Below, in pieces: positions 1 through 8,200 of a stretch of DNA of 12,527 bases (positions are counted from its first letter, which is position 1; every line of letters begins with the position of its first letter). The stretch is from Oxalobacteraceae bacterium UBA7693. Its GTDB lineage: Bacteria > Pseudomonadota > Gammaproteobacteria > Burkholderiales > Burkholderiaceae_D. The stretch spans positions 496-13,022 of the forward strand of contig DLGN01000059.1 in NCBI GenBank assembly GCA_002482715.1, read 5' to 3'. The translations under genes were made by a program, and so were the position numbers. The notes under the pieces were generated by a model, which was given only the letters and a program-made list of their open reading frames with translations, was not told the origin of the DNA and ran no database searches.

Positions 1-716
1 AAGCTCCAACTAATGGTTCTTTCGCCATTAATAGCGAGAGTACAAGATACTCATTAGACAATCACTTCCCGTTCCAGAAGCCTCTGTCCCCATTCTCGAA
101 CCAATACATGTATGACGTTCGGATAGGGACTGAATGACGAAAGGAAGTAGTTCCTTGGCCCGTGATAACTAACAGTGGATGCTGATGCTACTGCATTGAC
201 TGGACCATTTCCCGATTAAGACTCGCTCCCATGGAGATCCCATAATCAATATAGAGTGTCACGTACCGGTACTTTTTGCCCTATTGGCTTCAAGTAGCTA
301 ATGCTGTTTTTAGCCGTGGAGTGTTTATTGAGCAGAGATAGCGGTTTTTCACTGACCACTTACATAGAGGTTGCGTTCATATGGCTTGCAACTTGAATGT
401 CAATGTTACGTCGTCGTTTACCAACCCCTAACAGCCCATCAGTTGAGATCCCGATCCACGACCATTGCTCTATGGAACTATGGCTAATACAGTCTCAGCA
501 TAGCGTCGTGAGATGTCTTACGGCCAGATCATCGAGCCCAACAAGGACAACGTAACTTCACAAGTATCAAGGGGTACTGAAACGATGCTCTCACGACAAA
601 ACTAGCTGGCTCTTGTCAATATGGCAAACCTTGCTAGACAAGATGATTGGAACAAAGTTTATCAACATGGATTTTCCTATAGTAGTCATTACCCTCAAAA
701 CCACTTCTTGCAACAT
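1..716. other. Gene-free left end, probably not of the same origin as the bacterial part
   Basis: I see no coding region, RNA gene, clear terminator or long repeat here. All frames are broken by frequent stops. The composition is close to even, with few homopolymer runs, unlike the A/T-run-rich bacterial intergenic DNA further right. The last ~100 bases (about 610-716) lie just downstream of the eEF3-like gene and would be its 3' flank. The stretch could be eukaryotic intergenic DNA, or foreign or artificial sequence joined during assembly. Its randomness does not discriminate between these. Confidence 0.5.
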
Positions 717-1880
717 TTACATAAGGTCCTTCTCAAATGCCAATTCCTCTTCATCAGTTTCAAGCTTTTCACCATCCTTAATCTTTTGCTTGATCTTCTT
801 GATGAGCGCCTTCTCTTCCTTCTTGGAAAGCTTCTTCTTCTCCAGTTGCATTTCTACCTTGTTTCCGGCAGCATCAGTCATCTCTTGCAGCTGTTGCTGG
901 TCCTCGATTTTGGTATCTTGCTTCAACATCCAATCAGCGTCTCCCTTTGTTTCTAGATGACCAGCGTCCATCACCCACGTCTCTGGACATAGCTTGGAAA
1001 CAAACTCGTTGTTGTGTGAAATGATGATGATACCTCCCTCGAAATCCTCGATAGCTCCAGCAAGGGCTCCCAAACTCTCGCGATCAAGGTAATTTGTAGG
1101 TTCATCCAAAATCACAATGTGCGGTTGCATCCACATCGCAGCTGCCAAAACAACCTTGACCTTTTGTCCACCGGAAAGGGCAGACATACGGTAGTGCGTT
1201 CCGAATTCACGGGCGAGACCACATCCCTCCAAGTGCTCCTCGACGTTCTTTGTCGATAGCGGCTTGACAAACATACCAGCGAGCTGAGCTAGCTTCAAGT
1301 CAACAGCCTTCATGGACTTTTCCCATCCCATCTTTTTCAATGTCTTGGCAGGCAAGTATTCGCCAGAATCCACGTTCGATCCAGCGTATTTCACTTCATA
1401 CTCGTATTCCTTGCTCTTGTTCATCTTTCGTCCACCTACAAGCTCAGAAACAACCTTCTTGACCTTTGTGATCTTTCCAGATGCTTCATCAATAATTTGG
1501 AGCTCAAATGGCTTCTTTTGAAGAGCAATCTCTTCATCAGTGAACTGCATGGATACCTTGACAAGACTTTCCTTGTCCTCACCACCGTTGGCAAATCGCC
1601 ATCGGATGTACTCGTTGGGAGTCTTGCTCAAGTGTTGCTCAATGTGGTGGAAAGCGTGTTGAGCAACGTAGGCGACACGGGCGTTGGGATGTTTCCAAAC
1701 ATCTCCTTCCTGAGGCACAACTTCTCCAACAAGAAGCTTGATCATGGTCGATTTTCCAGCACCATTTTCACCGATGATGCCGTGTATCGTGCCGTGCGCA
1801 ATCGAGAAATTCACAGCGTCGTTCGCGAGAACCTTTCCGAAGCGCTTTGAAATGTTGCGGAATTCTACTGCAGTGGACAT
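717..1880 (-). CDS. eEF3-like ABC2/chromodomain protein with a bacterial importer-type N-terminus (mosaic)
   Basis: A 387-residue single-ABC protein when started at the ATG at 1880; a TTG at 1889 would add three residues. Residues 1-45 (for example RFGKVLAND and IHGIIGENGAGKST) resemble the first nucleotide-binding domain of RbsA/NupO-type sugar or nucleoside importers. From about residue 46 on, the match is to the second half of eukaryotic elongation factor 3: VWKHPNARVAYVAQHAFHHI, a chromodomain-like insertion with KEYEYEVKYAG near residues 150-185, and a Lys-rich tail near 347-371 ending in acidic residues. The Walker A (37-45), Q-loop (Q74), LSGGQ (235-239), Walker B HIVILDEP (254-261) and His switch (H289) are intact. 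eEF3 is about 1000 residues; the HEAT, four-helix and first ABC domains are missing. Codon use favours AAG Lys and GGA Gly, unlike the genes to the right, and no ribosome binding site is seen. In eEF3 this half drives ATP-dependent E-site tRNA release; whether this form functions is unknown. A chimeric assembly is the main alternative. Confidence 0.75.
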   Translation of the reverse strand: MSTAVEFRNISKRFGKVLANDAVNFSIAHGTIHGIIGENGAGKSTMIKLLVGEVVPQEGDVWKHPNARVAYVAQHAFHHIEQHLSKTPNEYIRWRFANGGEDKESLVKVSMQFTDEEIALQKKPFELQIIDEASGKITKVKKVVSELVGGRKMNKSKEYEYEVKYAGSNVDSGEYLPAKTLKKMGWEKSMKAVDLKLAQLAGMFVKPLSTKNVEEHLEGCGLAREFGTHYRMSALSGGQKVKVVLAAAMWMQPHIVILDEPTNYLDRESLGALAGAIEDFEGGIIIISHNNEFVSKLCPETWVMDAGHLETKGDADWMLKQDTKIEDQQQLQEMTDAAGNKVEMQLEKKKLSKKEEKALIKKIKQKIKDGEKLETDEEELAFEKDLM

Positions 1881-1976
1881 GATATTCAATTGGGGTTGAG
1901 CTTAGTTTGAGCTTCTCTCCTGACTTACCAAAGACCAGAAGAAAAGAAAAGTCACAGGAAAAATTTTAGATAAAAC
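1881..1976 (-). other. Leader of the eEF3-like ORF and probable origin boundary
   Basis: On the minus strand this stretch holds a pyrimidine-rich run (CTTTTCTTTTCTTCTGG) and a GGTAAGT motif at about 1924-1930 that looks like a eukaryotic 5' splice donor. No Shine-Dalgarno lies within 15 nt of the ATG at 1880; the only AGGAG is about 38 nt upstream. The ATG has A at -3. These traits suggest eukaryotic 5' flanking DNA that meets bacterial DNA near the terminator. If instead the ORF start is the native bacterial importer ATPase gene, this is an ordinary intergenic spacer. Confidence 0.35.
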
Positions 1977-2008
1977 AAAGCCGCAGCGTCATGAAACGCT
2001 ACGGCTTT
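1977..2008 (-). terminator. Rho-independent terminator after the BMP gene, possibly bidirectional
   Basis: AAAGCCGCAGCGT (1977-1989) and ACGCTACGGCTTT (1996-2008) form a 13-bp stem with one G-T wobble around the loop CATGAA. On the minus strand it is followed by GTTTTA, about 10 nt after the stop codon of the BMP gene. On the plus strand the T-rich end of the arm also gives a short U-tract. This is a convincing end for the nucleoside transcript. It separates that transcript from the mosaic ORF beyond. Confidence 0.85.
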
Positions 2009-2016
2009 TGATTGTC

Positions 2017-3012
2017 TTACAATGGGCAGCGGCTCGCTTCGCGATAATCAACCACTTTGACTTTGCCACTCAAAATATCTTGTTTAGCGGCATTCACACG
2101 CTTTTCGATTTCTGGCGTAATCAAGCTACGATTATCTTTATCGAGCGCCCAATCTACACCACCTTCTTTCAGACCCAAATTCGCCACACCTGCTTTCCAT
2201 GTGCCATTTTTCATCTGCATAAAATTTTCATACACGGCATTGTCAACACGCTTCACCATCGATGTCAGCATCACACCTGGGAAGAGATAATTTTGGTTCG
2301 AATCGACACCGATCGCCATCTTGCCTTTTTCCTTAGCGGCTTGCAACGCACCCATACCACTACCACCAGCCGCTGCGAAAATCACATCAACACCGCGCTC
2401 CATTTGCGCGCGTGCCAGTTCGCTTCCTTTGGCTGGATCATTCCAAGCTGTCGCTGTTGTGCCAACCACGTTTTGTGCGACATCAATTTTCGGGTCAACT
2501 GATTTTGCGCCTTGTGTATAGCCACAGACGAACGCGCGAATCAAAGGAATATCAATACCACCGATAAAACCTAATTTTTTGGATTTCGATGCCATCGCCG
2601 CTGCTACACCAACTAGGTAAGAGCCTTCTTGTTCTTTAAATAAAATCGAGCTGACATTCGCGCCTGTTGCTGCACCATCAACAATCACAAACTTCGTCTT
2701 CGGGAATTCTTTCGCCACGGTCTGCACTTGCTGGGCATGGGTAAAACCAATTGCCGCAATCAAATTGATCCCTTTGCGTGCGAGATTCCGCAACACTTGC
2801 TCGCCCTGCACATTACTCAGAACTTGCACATCAATATAAGAAATTTTCGTGTCTTTTTTGAAGCGCTCTGCGCCTTCATAGGCAGATTGATTGAATGAGC
2901 GGTCAAACTTTCCACCAGCGTCATAAACTAAAGCGAATTTTGGCTGGCTCGCCGCTGCTAACGCAGACACAGAGAGAAGAGCACTGAAAAGAAGTGATGA
3001 ACGCAATTTCAT
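2017..3012 (-). CDS. BMP-family periplasmic substrate-binding protein of a nucleoside ABC importer
   Basis: 331 residues. Residues 1-22 are a Sec signal peptide (basic MKLR, hydrophobic core, ALAAAS cleavage region); there is no lipobox cysteine, so the mature protein should be free in the periplasm rather than a lipoprotein. The mature part begins with PKFALVYDAGGKFDRSFNQ and has the two-lobed periplasmic-binding fold of the BMP/Med family (PF02608), including VIFAAAGGSGMGALQAA and AIGVDSNQN. Members bind nucleosides such as guanosine, adenosine or inosine and deliver them to a NupO/NupP/NupQ-type transporter. No intact transporter subunit is in the window; the only trace is the importer-like N-terminus of the ORF at 717-1880. 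It lies downstream of ribokinase and uridine kinase genes on the same strand, which supports a nucleoside or pentose substrate. The start has a strong AGGAG 10 nt upstream. The exact ligand is not determinable here. Confidence 0.9.
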   Translation of the reverse strand: MKLRSSLLFSALLSVSALAAASQPKFALVYDAGGKFDRSFNQSAYEGAERFKKDTKISYIDVQVLSNVQGEQVLRNLARKGINLIAAIGFTHAQQVQTVAKEFPKTKFVIVDGAATGANVSSILFKEQEGSYLVGVAAAMASKSKKLGFIGGIDIPLIRAFVCGYTQGAKSVDPKIDVAQNVVGTTATAWNDPAKGSELARAQMERGVDVIFAAAGGSGMGALQAAKEKGKMAIGVDSNQNYLFPGVMLTSMVKRVDNAVYENFMQMKNGTWKAGVANLGLKEGGVDWALDKDNRSLITPEIEKRVNAAKQDILSGKVKVVDYREASRCPL

Positions 3013-3022
3013 TTTTTAATAA

Positions 3023-3027
3023 CTCCT
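3023..3027 (-). promoter_or_regulatory. Ribosome binding site of the BMP gene
   Basis: Minus-strand AGGAG, separated by 10 nt from the ATG at 3012. It fixes that start, which also gives a textbook signal peptide. Confidence 0.75.
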
Positions 3028-3118
3028 GAATAGCTTGATTAGCTTCATTCGCCGGTTTCGTTTGATGAACGACCTGACTACTGATTTAATTATTTGCCTA
3101 ATGACGTCTTTAGCACGA

Positions 3119-3145
3119 ATTATAGGACATTCACTTATTGTGCAA
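3119..3145 (-). promoter_or_regulatory. Candidate sigma-70 promoter for the BMP gene
   Basis: On the minus strand TTGCAC (3140-3145) is followed after 15 bp by a consensus TATAAT (3119-3124). It overlaps the end of the ribokinase gene and would start transcription near 3112, giving a leader of about 100 nt. The spacer is shorter than the usual 17 bp, so strength is uncertain. It would let the binding protein be made in excess of the upstream kinases, as is usual for periplasmic receptors. Confidence 0.4.
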
Positions 3146-4051
3146 CTGCTGCTCTACTGCTTGCCGATACGGAATCGAGGTTTGCGCACCCAACTTTGTG
3201 ACCGCCAAAGCTGCCGCGCTTTGCGCAAACATACATGCTGCGCTTAATTCCATACCTTCGGCAATTGCCACAGCAAAGCTACCAACAAAAGTATCGCCAG
3301 CAGCAGTCGTATCAACCACCTCAACCTTAAACGCAGGCAATGCATAGGCTTGATCCGATGCAGCGACCCATATCCCGATCGCGCCAAGCGTCACAATCAC
3401 AACTCCAGCACCGCGCTGTTGCAGGATGGCAGCAGCAGCCTGTGCCGTTGCCAAATCACTGACACTTATACCGCTGAGCAGAGCAGCCTCTGTTTCATTC
3501 ACAACCAAATAATCGACCTGCGCAAGAATCTGATCGTTCAGCTGCTGCGCAGGTGCCGGGTTTAATACCACTTTCAACTTCGCCCGCTTCGCACTTTCTA
3601 TCGCGTGTACCACGCTGGCAAGTGGTGTTTCCAGTTGGCATAATAACAGTTTAGCTTGTGCAATAGTGCTATCAGCACGATCAATGTCCGCCAGATCAAG
3701 TAGAGCATTTGCTCCAGTTGCTAATACAATACTGTTTTGTCCTTCATCATCCAGCAAGATTCCGGCAACACCAGTTGCACAATCGGGAATCACCCGCACA
3801 TGCGATGCATTGATTTCGTCTTTTTGTAAGGCGTGTAGGCAGCTTTGTCCATTCGCATCATCGCCGACACAGGCAACCAAACTCACAGCTGCGCCCATTC
3901 GGGCTGCCGCGACCGCCTGATTCGCACCTTTTCCTCCATGTACCAGATGAAAGCTGTGTCCCATCAAAGTCTCACCGGGTAAGGGCATGCGTGGAATCTT
4001 GAAAACCAAGTCCATGTTGATGCTGCCAACCACCGCAATTTGCTGCTTCAT
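3131..4051 (-). CDS. rbsK: Ribokinase (PfkB family)
   Basis: 306 residues from the ATG at 4051, matching the ~309 of Escherichia coli RbsK. A longer TTG-started reading from 4078 is unlikely because AAGGTA lies 6 nt before this ATG. The protein has the N-terminal PfkB signature with GGKGANQAVAAARMGA (from about residue 39), NPAPA at 164-168, the NETEA motif near 185, and the C-terminal PfkB signature DTTAAGDTF (247-255) with catalytic base D253. Ribokinase phosphorylates D-ribose at O5 with ATP in the cytoplasm; RbsK-like enzymes sometimes act on deoxyribose or nucleosides, so substrate is inferred. It follows the uridine kinase gene by 37 nt on the same strand and precedes the nucleoside-receptor gene, suggesting that ribose released from imported nucleosides is recaptured here. 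Confidence 0.9.
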   Translation of the reverse strand: MKQQIAVVGSINMDLVFKIPRMPLPGETLMGHSFHLVHGGKGANQAVAAARMGAAVSLVACVGDDANGQSCLHALQKDEINASHVRVIPDCATGVAGILLDDEGQNSIVLATGANALLDLADIDRADSTIAQAKLLLCQLETPLASVVHAIESAKRAKLKVVLNPAPAQQLNDQILAQVDYLVVNETEAALLSGISVSDLATAQAAAAILQQRGAGVVIVTLGAIGIWVAASDQAYALPAFKVEVVDTTAAGDTFVGSFAVAIAEGMELSAACMFAQSAAALAVTKLGAQTSIPYRQAVEQQLHNK

Positions 4052-4057
4052 AAGCTG

Positions 4058-4063
4058 TACCTT
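4058..4063 (-). promoter_or_regulatory. Ribosome binding site of rbsK
   Basis: Minus-strand AAGGTA, 6 nt before the ATG at 4051. It decides for that start over the upstream in-frame TTG at 4078. Confidence 0.6.
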
Positions 4064-4088
4064 AAAGAACAAATTCAATAGCTGGAAG

Positions 4089-4706
4089 TTAGTTGGTAAT
4101 TTTCGATTGCAAAAACACGCTCAACATTTCCAGACCTTTATCAAAGCCATGATTGTTTGGAATCACGATATCGGCATTACTACGATGCGGCAGAATATAT
4201 TTTTCAAACGCTGGTTGATGGTGATTACTCAGGCGATACAAGACATCATCCTGATCATAGCCACGTTCAACCGCATCGCGCTGCACACGGCGATAGCGAC
4301 GATGATGTTCCTCTGCATCGATAAATACTTTTAAATCGATAATGTCATACAAGGCTGGATTATGTAAGGCATAAATACCTTCCAACAACACGATCGGTGA
4401 CGCTGGAATATGAAAAATTTTCGGGACGACATCGGCATTATTAAAGGTGTATTCCTTAATCTCTAAATCCTGACCATCGCGCAAACGCAATACGTCTTGA
4501 TAAAACTTATCGAGATCAAGTGACGATGGAATATCAAAATTCTCGATACGATTTTCATCTTGCGATTGTTGATCGATTGACTTGTAATAATTATCTTGCG
4601 ACAGCAGCGCAACACTTCCTGCAGGCATCGCTGCCAATAAGGAATTGATAAATGTAGTTTTGCCACTACCGCTACCGCCGGTAATGCCGACAAGATATGG
4701 TTTCAT
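4089..4706 (-). CDS. udk: Uridine kinase
   Basis: 205 residues from the ATG at 4706, close to the ~213 of E. coli Udk. A TTG at 4727 in the same frame is less likely because it lies almost on the U-tract of an upstream terminator-like hairpin. The Walker A GGSGSGKT is at 10-17, close to the N-terminus as in the family. DNYY (about 38-41) and ENFDIPSSLD cover the nucleoside-binding region, LLEGIYAL is near 107, and the Arg-rich lid is RRYRRVQRDAVERG. The C-terminal HRSNADIVIP matches the family's conserved ADIIIP region. The enzyme phosphorylates uridine and cytidine to the monophosphates. It is the first gene of the minus-strand cluster with rbsK and the BMP gene, consistent with pyrimidine nucleoside salvage. 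Some phosphoribulokinase/uridine kinase relatives have other substrates; the overall call is firm, the substrate less so. Confidence 0.87.
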   Translation of the reverse strand: MKPYLVGITGGSGSGKTTFINSLLAAMPAGSVALLSQDNYYKSIDQQSQDENRIENFDIPSSLDLDKFYQDVLRLRDGQDLEIKEYTFNNADVVPKIFHIPASPIVLLEGIYALHNPALYDIIDLKVFIDAEEHHRRYRRVQRDAVERGYDQDDVLYRLSNHHQPAFEKYILPHRSNADIVIPNNHGFDKGLEMLSVFLQSKITN

Positions 4707-4729
4707 CGATGTAATACCTAACTTCAAAT

Positions 4730-4766
4730 AAAAAAATCAACTAAACGTGATTAAGCTTAGTTGATT
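4730..4766 (-). terminator. Hairpin plus U-tract just upstream of udk (attenuator candidate)
   Basis: Read on the minus strand, AATCAACTAA (complement of 4757-4766) and TTAGTTGATT (complement of 4735-4744) form a perfect 10-bp stem with a 12-nt loop, followed directly by a run of Ts. The U-tract ends about 20-25 nt before the udk ATG. The stem is A/T-rich, so strength is uncertain. It is either the end of an unrecognised short minus-strand transcript or an attenuator for the udk-rbsK operon. No gene reads into it from the 4770-5290 side. Confidence 0.55.
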
Positions 4767-5291
4767 ATGATTGACTGTGACCGGCAAAGTCAGGTGCGGA
4801 AACTAATACAGACCGAACCAAGCATCAAAGGTGTATTTGCGGACAATGCAGAACGTCCTTGCGTTTGTTTGATTACTGACATGACATGCAGTTTCAAACC
4901 AAATATTTACAATGACCGGATTTTATGAAGACGAAAGTATAGCGGTTTTCCATACTTATTCACATCATGCTTAAATTGCATATCAACTTAAAAACTTGAC
5001 AAATGCCATTCAGTTGCTAGGAAATGATCGTGATTTTTTTATCTAAGCATGATCTTCTTCAAAACCTCAAACCATGGCCATACTCAACACTGATAAAACG
5101 AGTCATGTTTCATTTCTTCAAATCCGAAGAATCCGAAATAAGACTTGCAATGCACCGTGCCATAAGATCAAGGCATCAACTGCGCTTGCGACTTTAAGTT
5201 GAAGCGAATAGAATCAATTGCCACAAAGTAAGCTTTTTGACATTCATGTTTCCCACACTTCGGGCGAAGCCCATAGACTGAAAAGCTCAGC
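4767..5291. other. Divergent intergenic region between udk and the kinase gene
   Basis: About 525 bases with no credible ORF on either strand. On the minus strand a TATACT (4936-4941) could be a -10 box for udk, giving a leader of about 200 nt, but its -35 is poor. On the plus strand TTGACA occurs at 4996-5001 and 5237-5242, neither with a good -10 at normal distance. There is a small tandem repeat AATCCGAAG/AATCCGAAA at 5121-5138. A short stem with GGGCGAAGCCC (about 5262-5272) lies just before the kinase start. No known riboswitch or RNA family was recognised. Confidence 0.5.
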
Positions 5292-8200
5292 ATGCAAATT
5301 CACCGTTTTTTCTTATCCGATAGCCAGTCGCTGCCACTACTCAACGGTGAATATAATCATCCTTTAGTGGCTCTTTCACTTTTTGTTGCGGTGTTGGCTG
5401 GCATTATGGCCTTCCAGTTAGCGGGCATGGCGCGCACCGAAAAACGACCATTCAATAGACAAATCTTCTTGTTATCCGGAGCCTTCGTGCTGGGATCTGG
5501 GGTGTGGTCCATGCACTTTATCGGCATGCTGGCTTTTAGTGTTTGCAGCACAGCGCGTTACGACAGAATCATCACCGTACTATCCATGTTGCCTAGTTTT
5601 TTAGCGTCGTGGGTCGCCCTTTTATTGATTGCCAAAGAACGGGTCACACGCTGGCAACTAATTGTCAGCGGCATATTAGTCGGCGCTGGCATTGGCGTGA
5701 TGCATTACAGTGGAATGGCTGCAGTCCATAAATCATTAGTGTTACGCTTTGACCCGATTATTTTTGGCATCTCGATTGTCGTTGCGGTTGCGCTATCGAT
5801 TTCTGCCTTATGGTTGCGCTTCCAACTGATCGCGCATCAACGACTCAAGCCTAATCACATCAATATCATCAGTGGAATTGTGCTTGGTATTGCGATATCT
5901 GGCATGCATTACACCGGCATGAAAGCCACGCATTTTTTAAATAATCCGAATGCTAATTTCGCGCCAACCGAGAATTTTTATTTGGCACTCTCCATTGCGG
6001 GAATCACAACGCTCGCGATTCTGATCACAGTAGCTGGAAACATCTTACTGCGTTATCGCAGCATCTATCAACGCATGGTACACACAGAGGCACGCACCCG
6101 CACCATCGTTGAAACTGCGGTGGACGGCATCATTACCATCGATAACAAAGGTATCGTGCGTGCATTCAATACTGCGGCTGAAAAGATTTTCGGTTGGGAG
6201 GCAAGTGAGATTATTGGGCACACTGTTCAAACCATTATTCCTCCACCAAAGGGCAAAGATTTCAATGATGATCTGCGCACTTATTTACTCAATGGCGATG
6301 TGAAAGTTGTCGGCTCTGGGCGTGAAGTGATGGGCTTGCGTAAAAATGGCACGCCATTTCCAATGCGGCTCGCACTGGGTGAGGCAAACCTTCAAAACGA
6401 AACTTTATTTGTCGGTTTCATTACCGACATTAGTGAACGCAGACAAATGGAAGAAGCGCTGCGAAATAGCGAACAACAATATCGCTCATTGATCGCCAAC
6501 TTGCCTGGCATCGCATTTCGCTGTCGGCTAGATCAAGATTGGAGCATGCTGTTCATTAGTGATGCGGTTGAACGTCTGACAGGCTGGAAACCAGAAGACT
6601 TTATTTCTGGGAAAAAGACCTTCGCTCAATTATTGCATCCCGATGATGTGGAATGGACATCCCGCATAGTCAGCGAAAAACTCTATAGCGGACAAACATA
6701 CACGCTTGAATACCGTATCGTCGATCGCGATAACAAAGAACACTGGGTATCTGAGAGTGCCAGCGGTGTGCGTGGCACCAATGGCAAAATCGAATGGATC
6801 GATGGCGTGATCATCGACATCTCTGATAGCAAACGAAGAAATGCCGAATTTGAAGGCGTCGTCAATGCGATCAGTCGTTCGCTCGCGGTCATTGAATTTG
6901 ATCTTAAAGGAAATATTCTCAATGCCAATCAAATTTTCCTCACCATCACAGGGTACACGTTAGAAGAATTATTAGGACGCCATCACTCTCTTCTTTGTGC
7001 GCCAAGCGAAGTACAATCTGCGGGTTATCAACAGCTTTGGGATACCTTACGCAAAGGTATTGACACCTCAGGCGACTTTCATCGATTCGGGAAACAAGGT
7101 CAAGATATCTGGATTCATGGCAGCTACAATCCCATTTTTGATCCCGAGGGCAGGCCATACAAAATCATCAAATTCGCCAGCGATCTTTCTGAACGCCACA
7201 TGATGGAACAAGATCTGCGTGAAGCAAAAATAAAAGCTGAACATGCGGCCGCGGCAAAAAATACCTTCCTCGCGAATATGAGTCACGAAATTCGTACACC
7301 GATGAATGCGATTTTGGGATTTACCGATGTACTGCTGAGCGAACCTGTCAATGACACGCAGCGACGACACTTAAGCACAGTGAGAAATTCAGCGCGTTCA
7401 TTACTGACACTGCTCAACGATATTCTAGATACCGCCAAACTAGAACACGGCGCCGTCGAGCTAGAAGTGCGTGACTTTTCTTTACGTGAAGTCTGTATGC
7501 AAGTAATGGCAACCTTGCGTATCAATGCACAAGCAAAGACACTTCCCTTGGTACTTCATTATCCAGAAACGGTTCCCGATTTTTATCATGGCGATGCTTT
7601 ACGGCTGCAGCAAATACTCTTAAACCTCATCGGCAATGCCATCAAATTTACGGAGAAAGGTGAAGTCGCTCTTCATGTCAATAGACATGAAAATTTGATC
7701 CATCTGATCATACAAGATACTGGCATTGGAATTGCGCCAGACCGCATCAATCATATCTTCGATCCATTTGCACAAGCAGATGCATCGATGAGTCGTCGGT
7801 TCGGCGGAACTGGATTAGGTACGACCATTTCTCGTCAGTTAATCGAACTCATGGGTGGACGCATTTGGGTTGAGAGCGAACTTGGAGTAGGAAGCCAATT
7901 CCATGTTGAACTACCATTACCGATTGGTGAAGCAGTCAGTGTAATTGACGAACAGTTCAATATCGCCTTGCCCCCATTGAATATCCTTGCTGTCGACGAC
8001 GTTCCTCAAAATCTTGAGCTATTACAAGTCATGTTAGGCAGGCTTGGTCACACCATCACAAGCGCACGCAATGGCGCTGAGGCTGTCGAAATTTTCCGTC
8101 AACAGCAGTTTGACATCGTCTTAATGGATGTACAAATGCCAGTAATGAATGGACTGGAGGCGAGTCAACAAATTCGACTGTTGGAAACACAGAAAGGGCT

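Noticed and set aside
613..960. Plus-strand frames of 111-115 codons
   Set aside because: They are antisense to the C-terminal tail of the eEF3-like ORF, rich in Ser/Phe/Leu as mirror images of Lys/Glu codons, and show no domain.
1869..1930. A ~60-nt intron in the leader of the eEF3-like ORF (GTAAGT to TGCAG)
   Set aside because: The donor looks good, but splicing would remove the only nearby ATG (1880) and the upstream exon frame soon meets a stop with no start codon. Kept only as a hint of eukaryotic origin.
2008..2502. Plus-strand 164-codon frame
   Set aside because: Antisense to the BMP gene, which has a signal peptide, ribosome binding site and family match; the His/Thr-rich translation looks like a shadow.
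4735..4941. 6S RNA or another known small RNA ending at the hairpin before udk
   Set aside because: The ends do not pair as in 6S RNA and I could not match the conserved central bubble; no known family was recognised.
5237..5242. TTGACA as -35 of a promoter for the kinase gene
   Set aside because: No acceptable -10 element lies 15-19 bp downstream.
6630..6932. Minus-strand 100-codon frame, rich in Ile and Asp
   Set aside because: Antisense to the PAS region of the kinase gene; no start signal or recognised motif.
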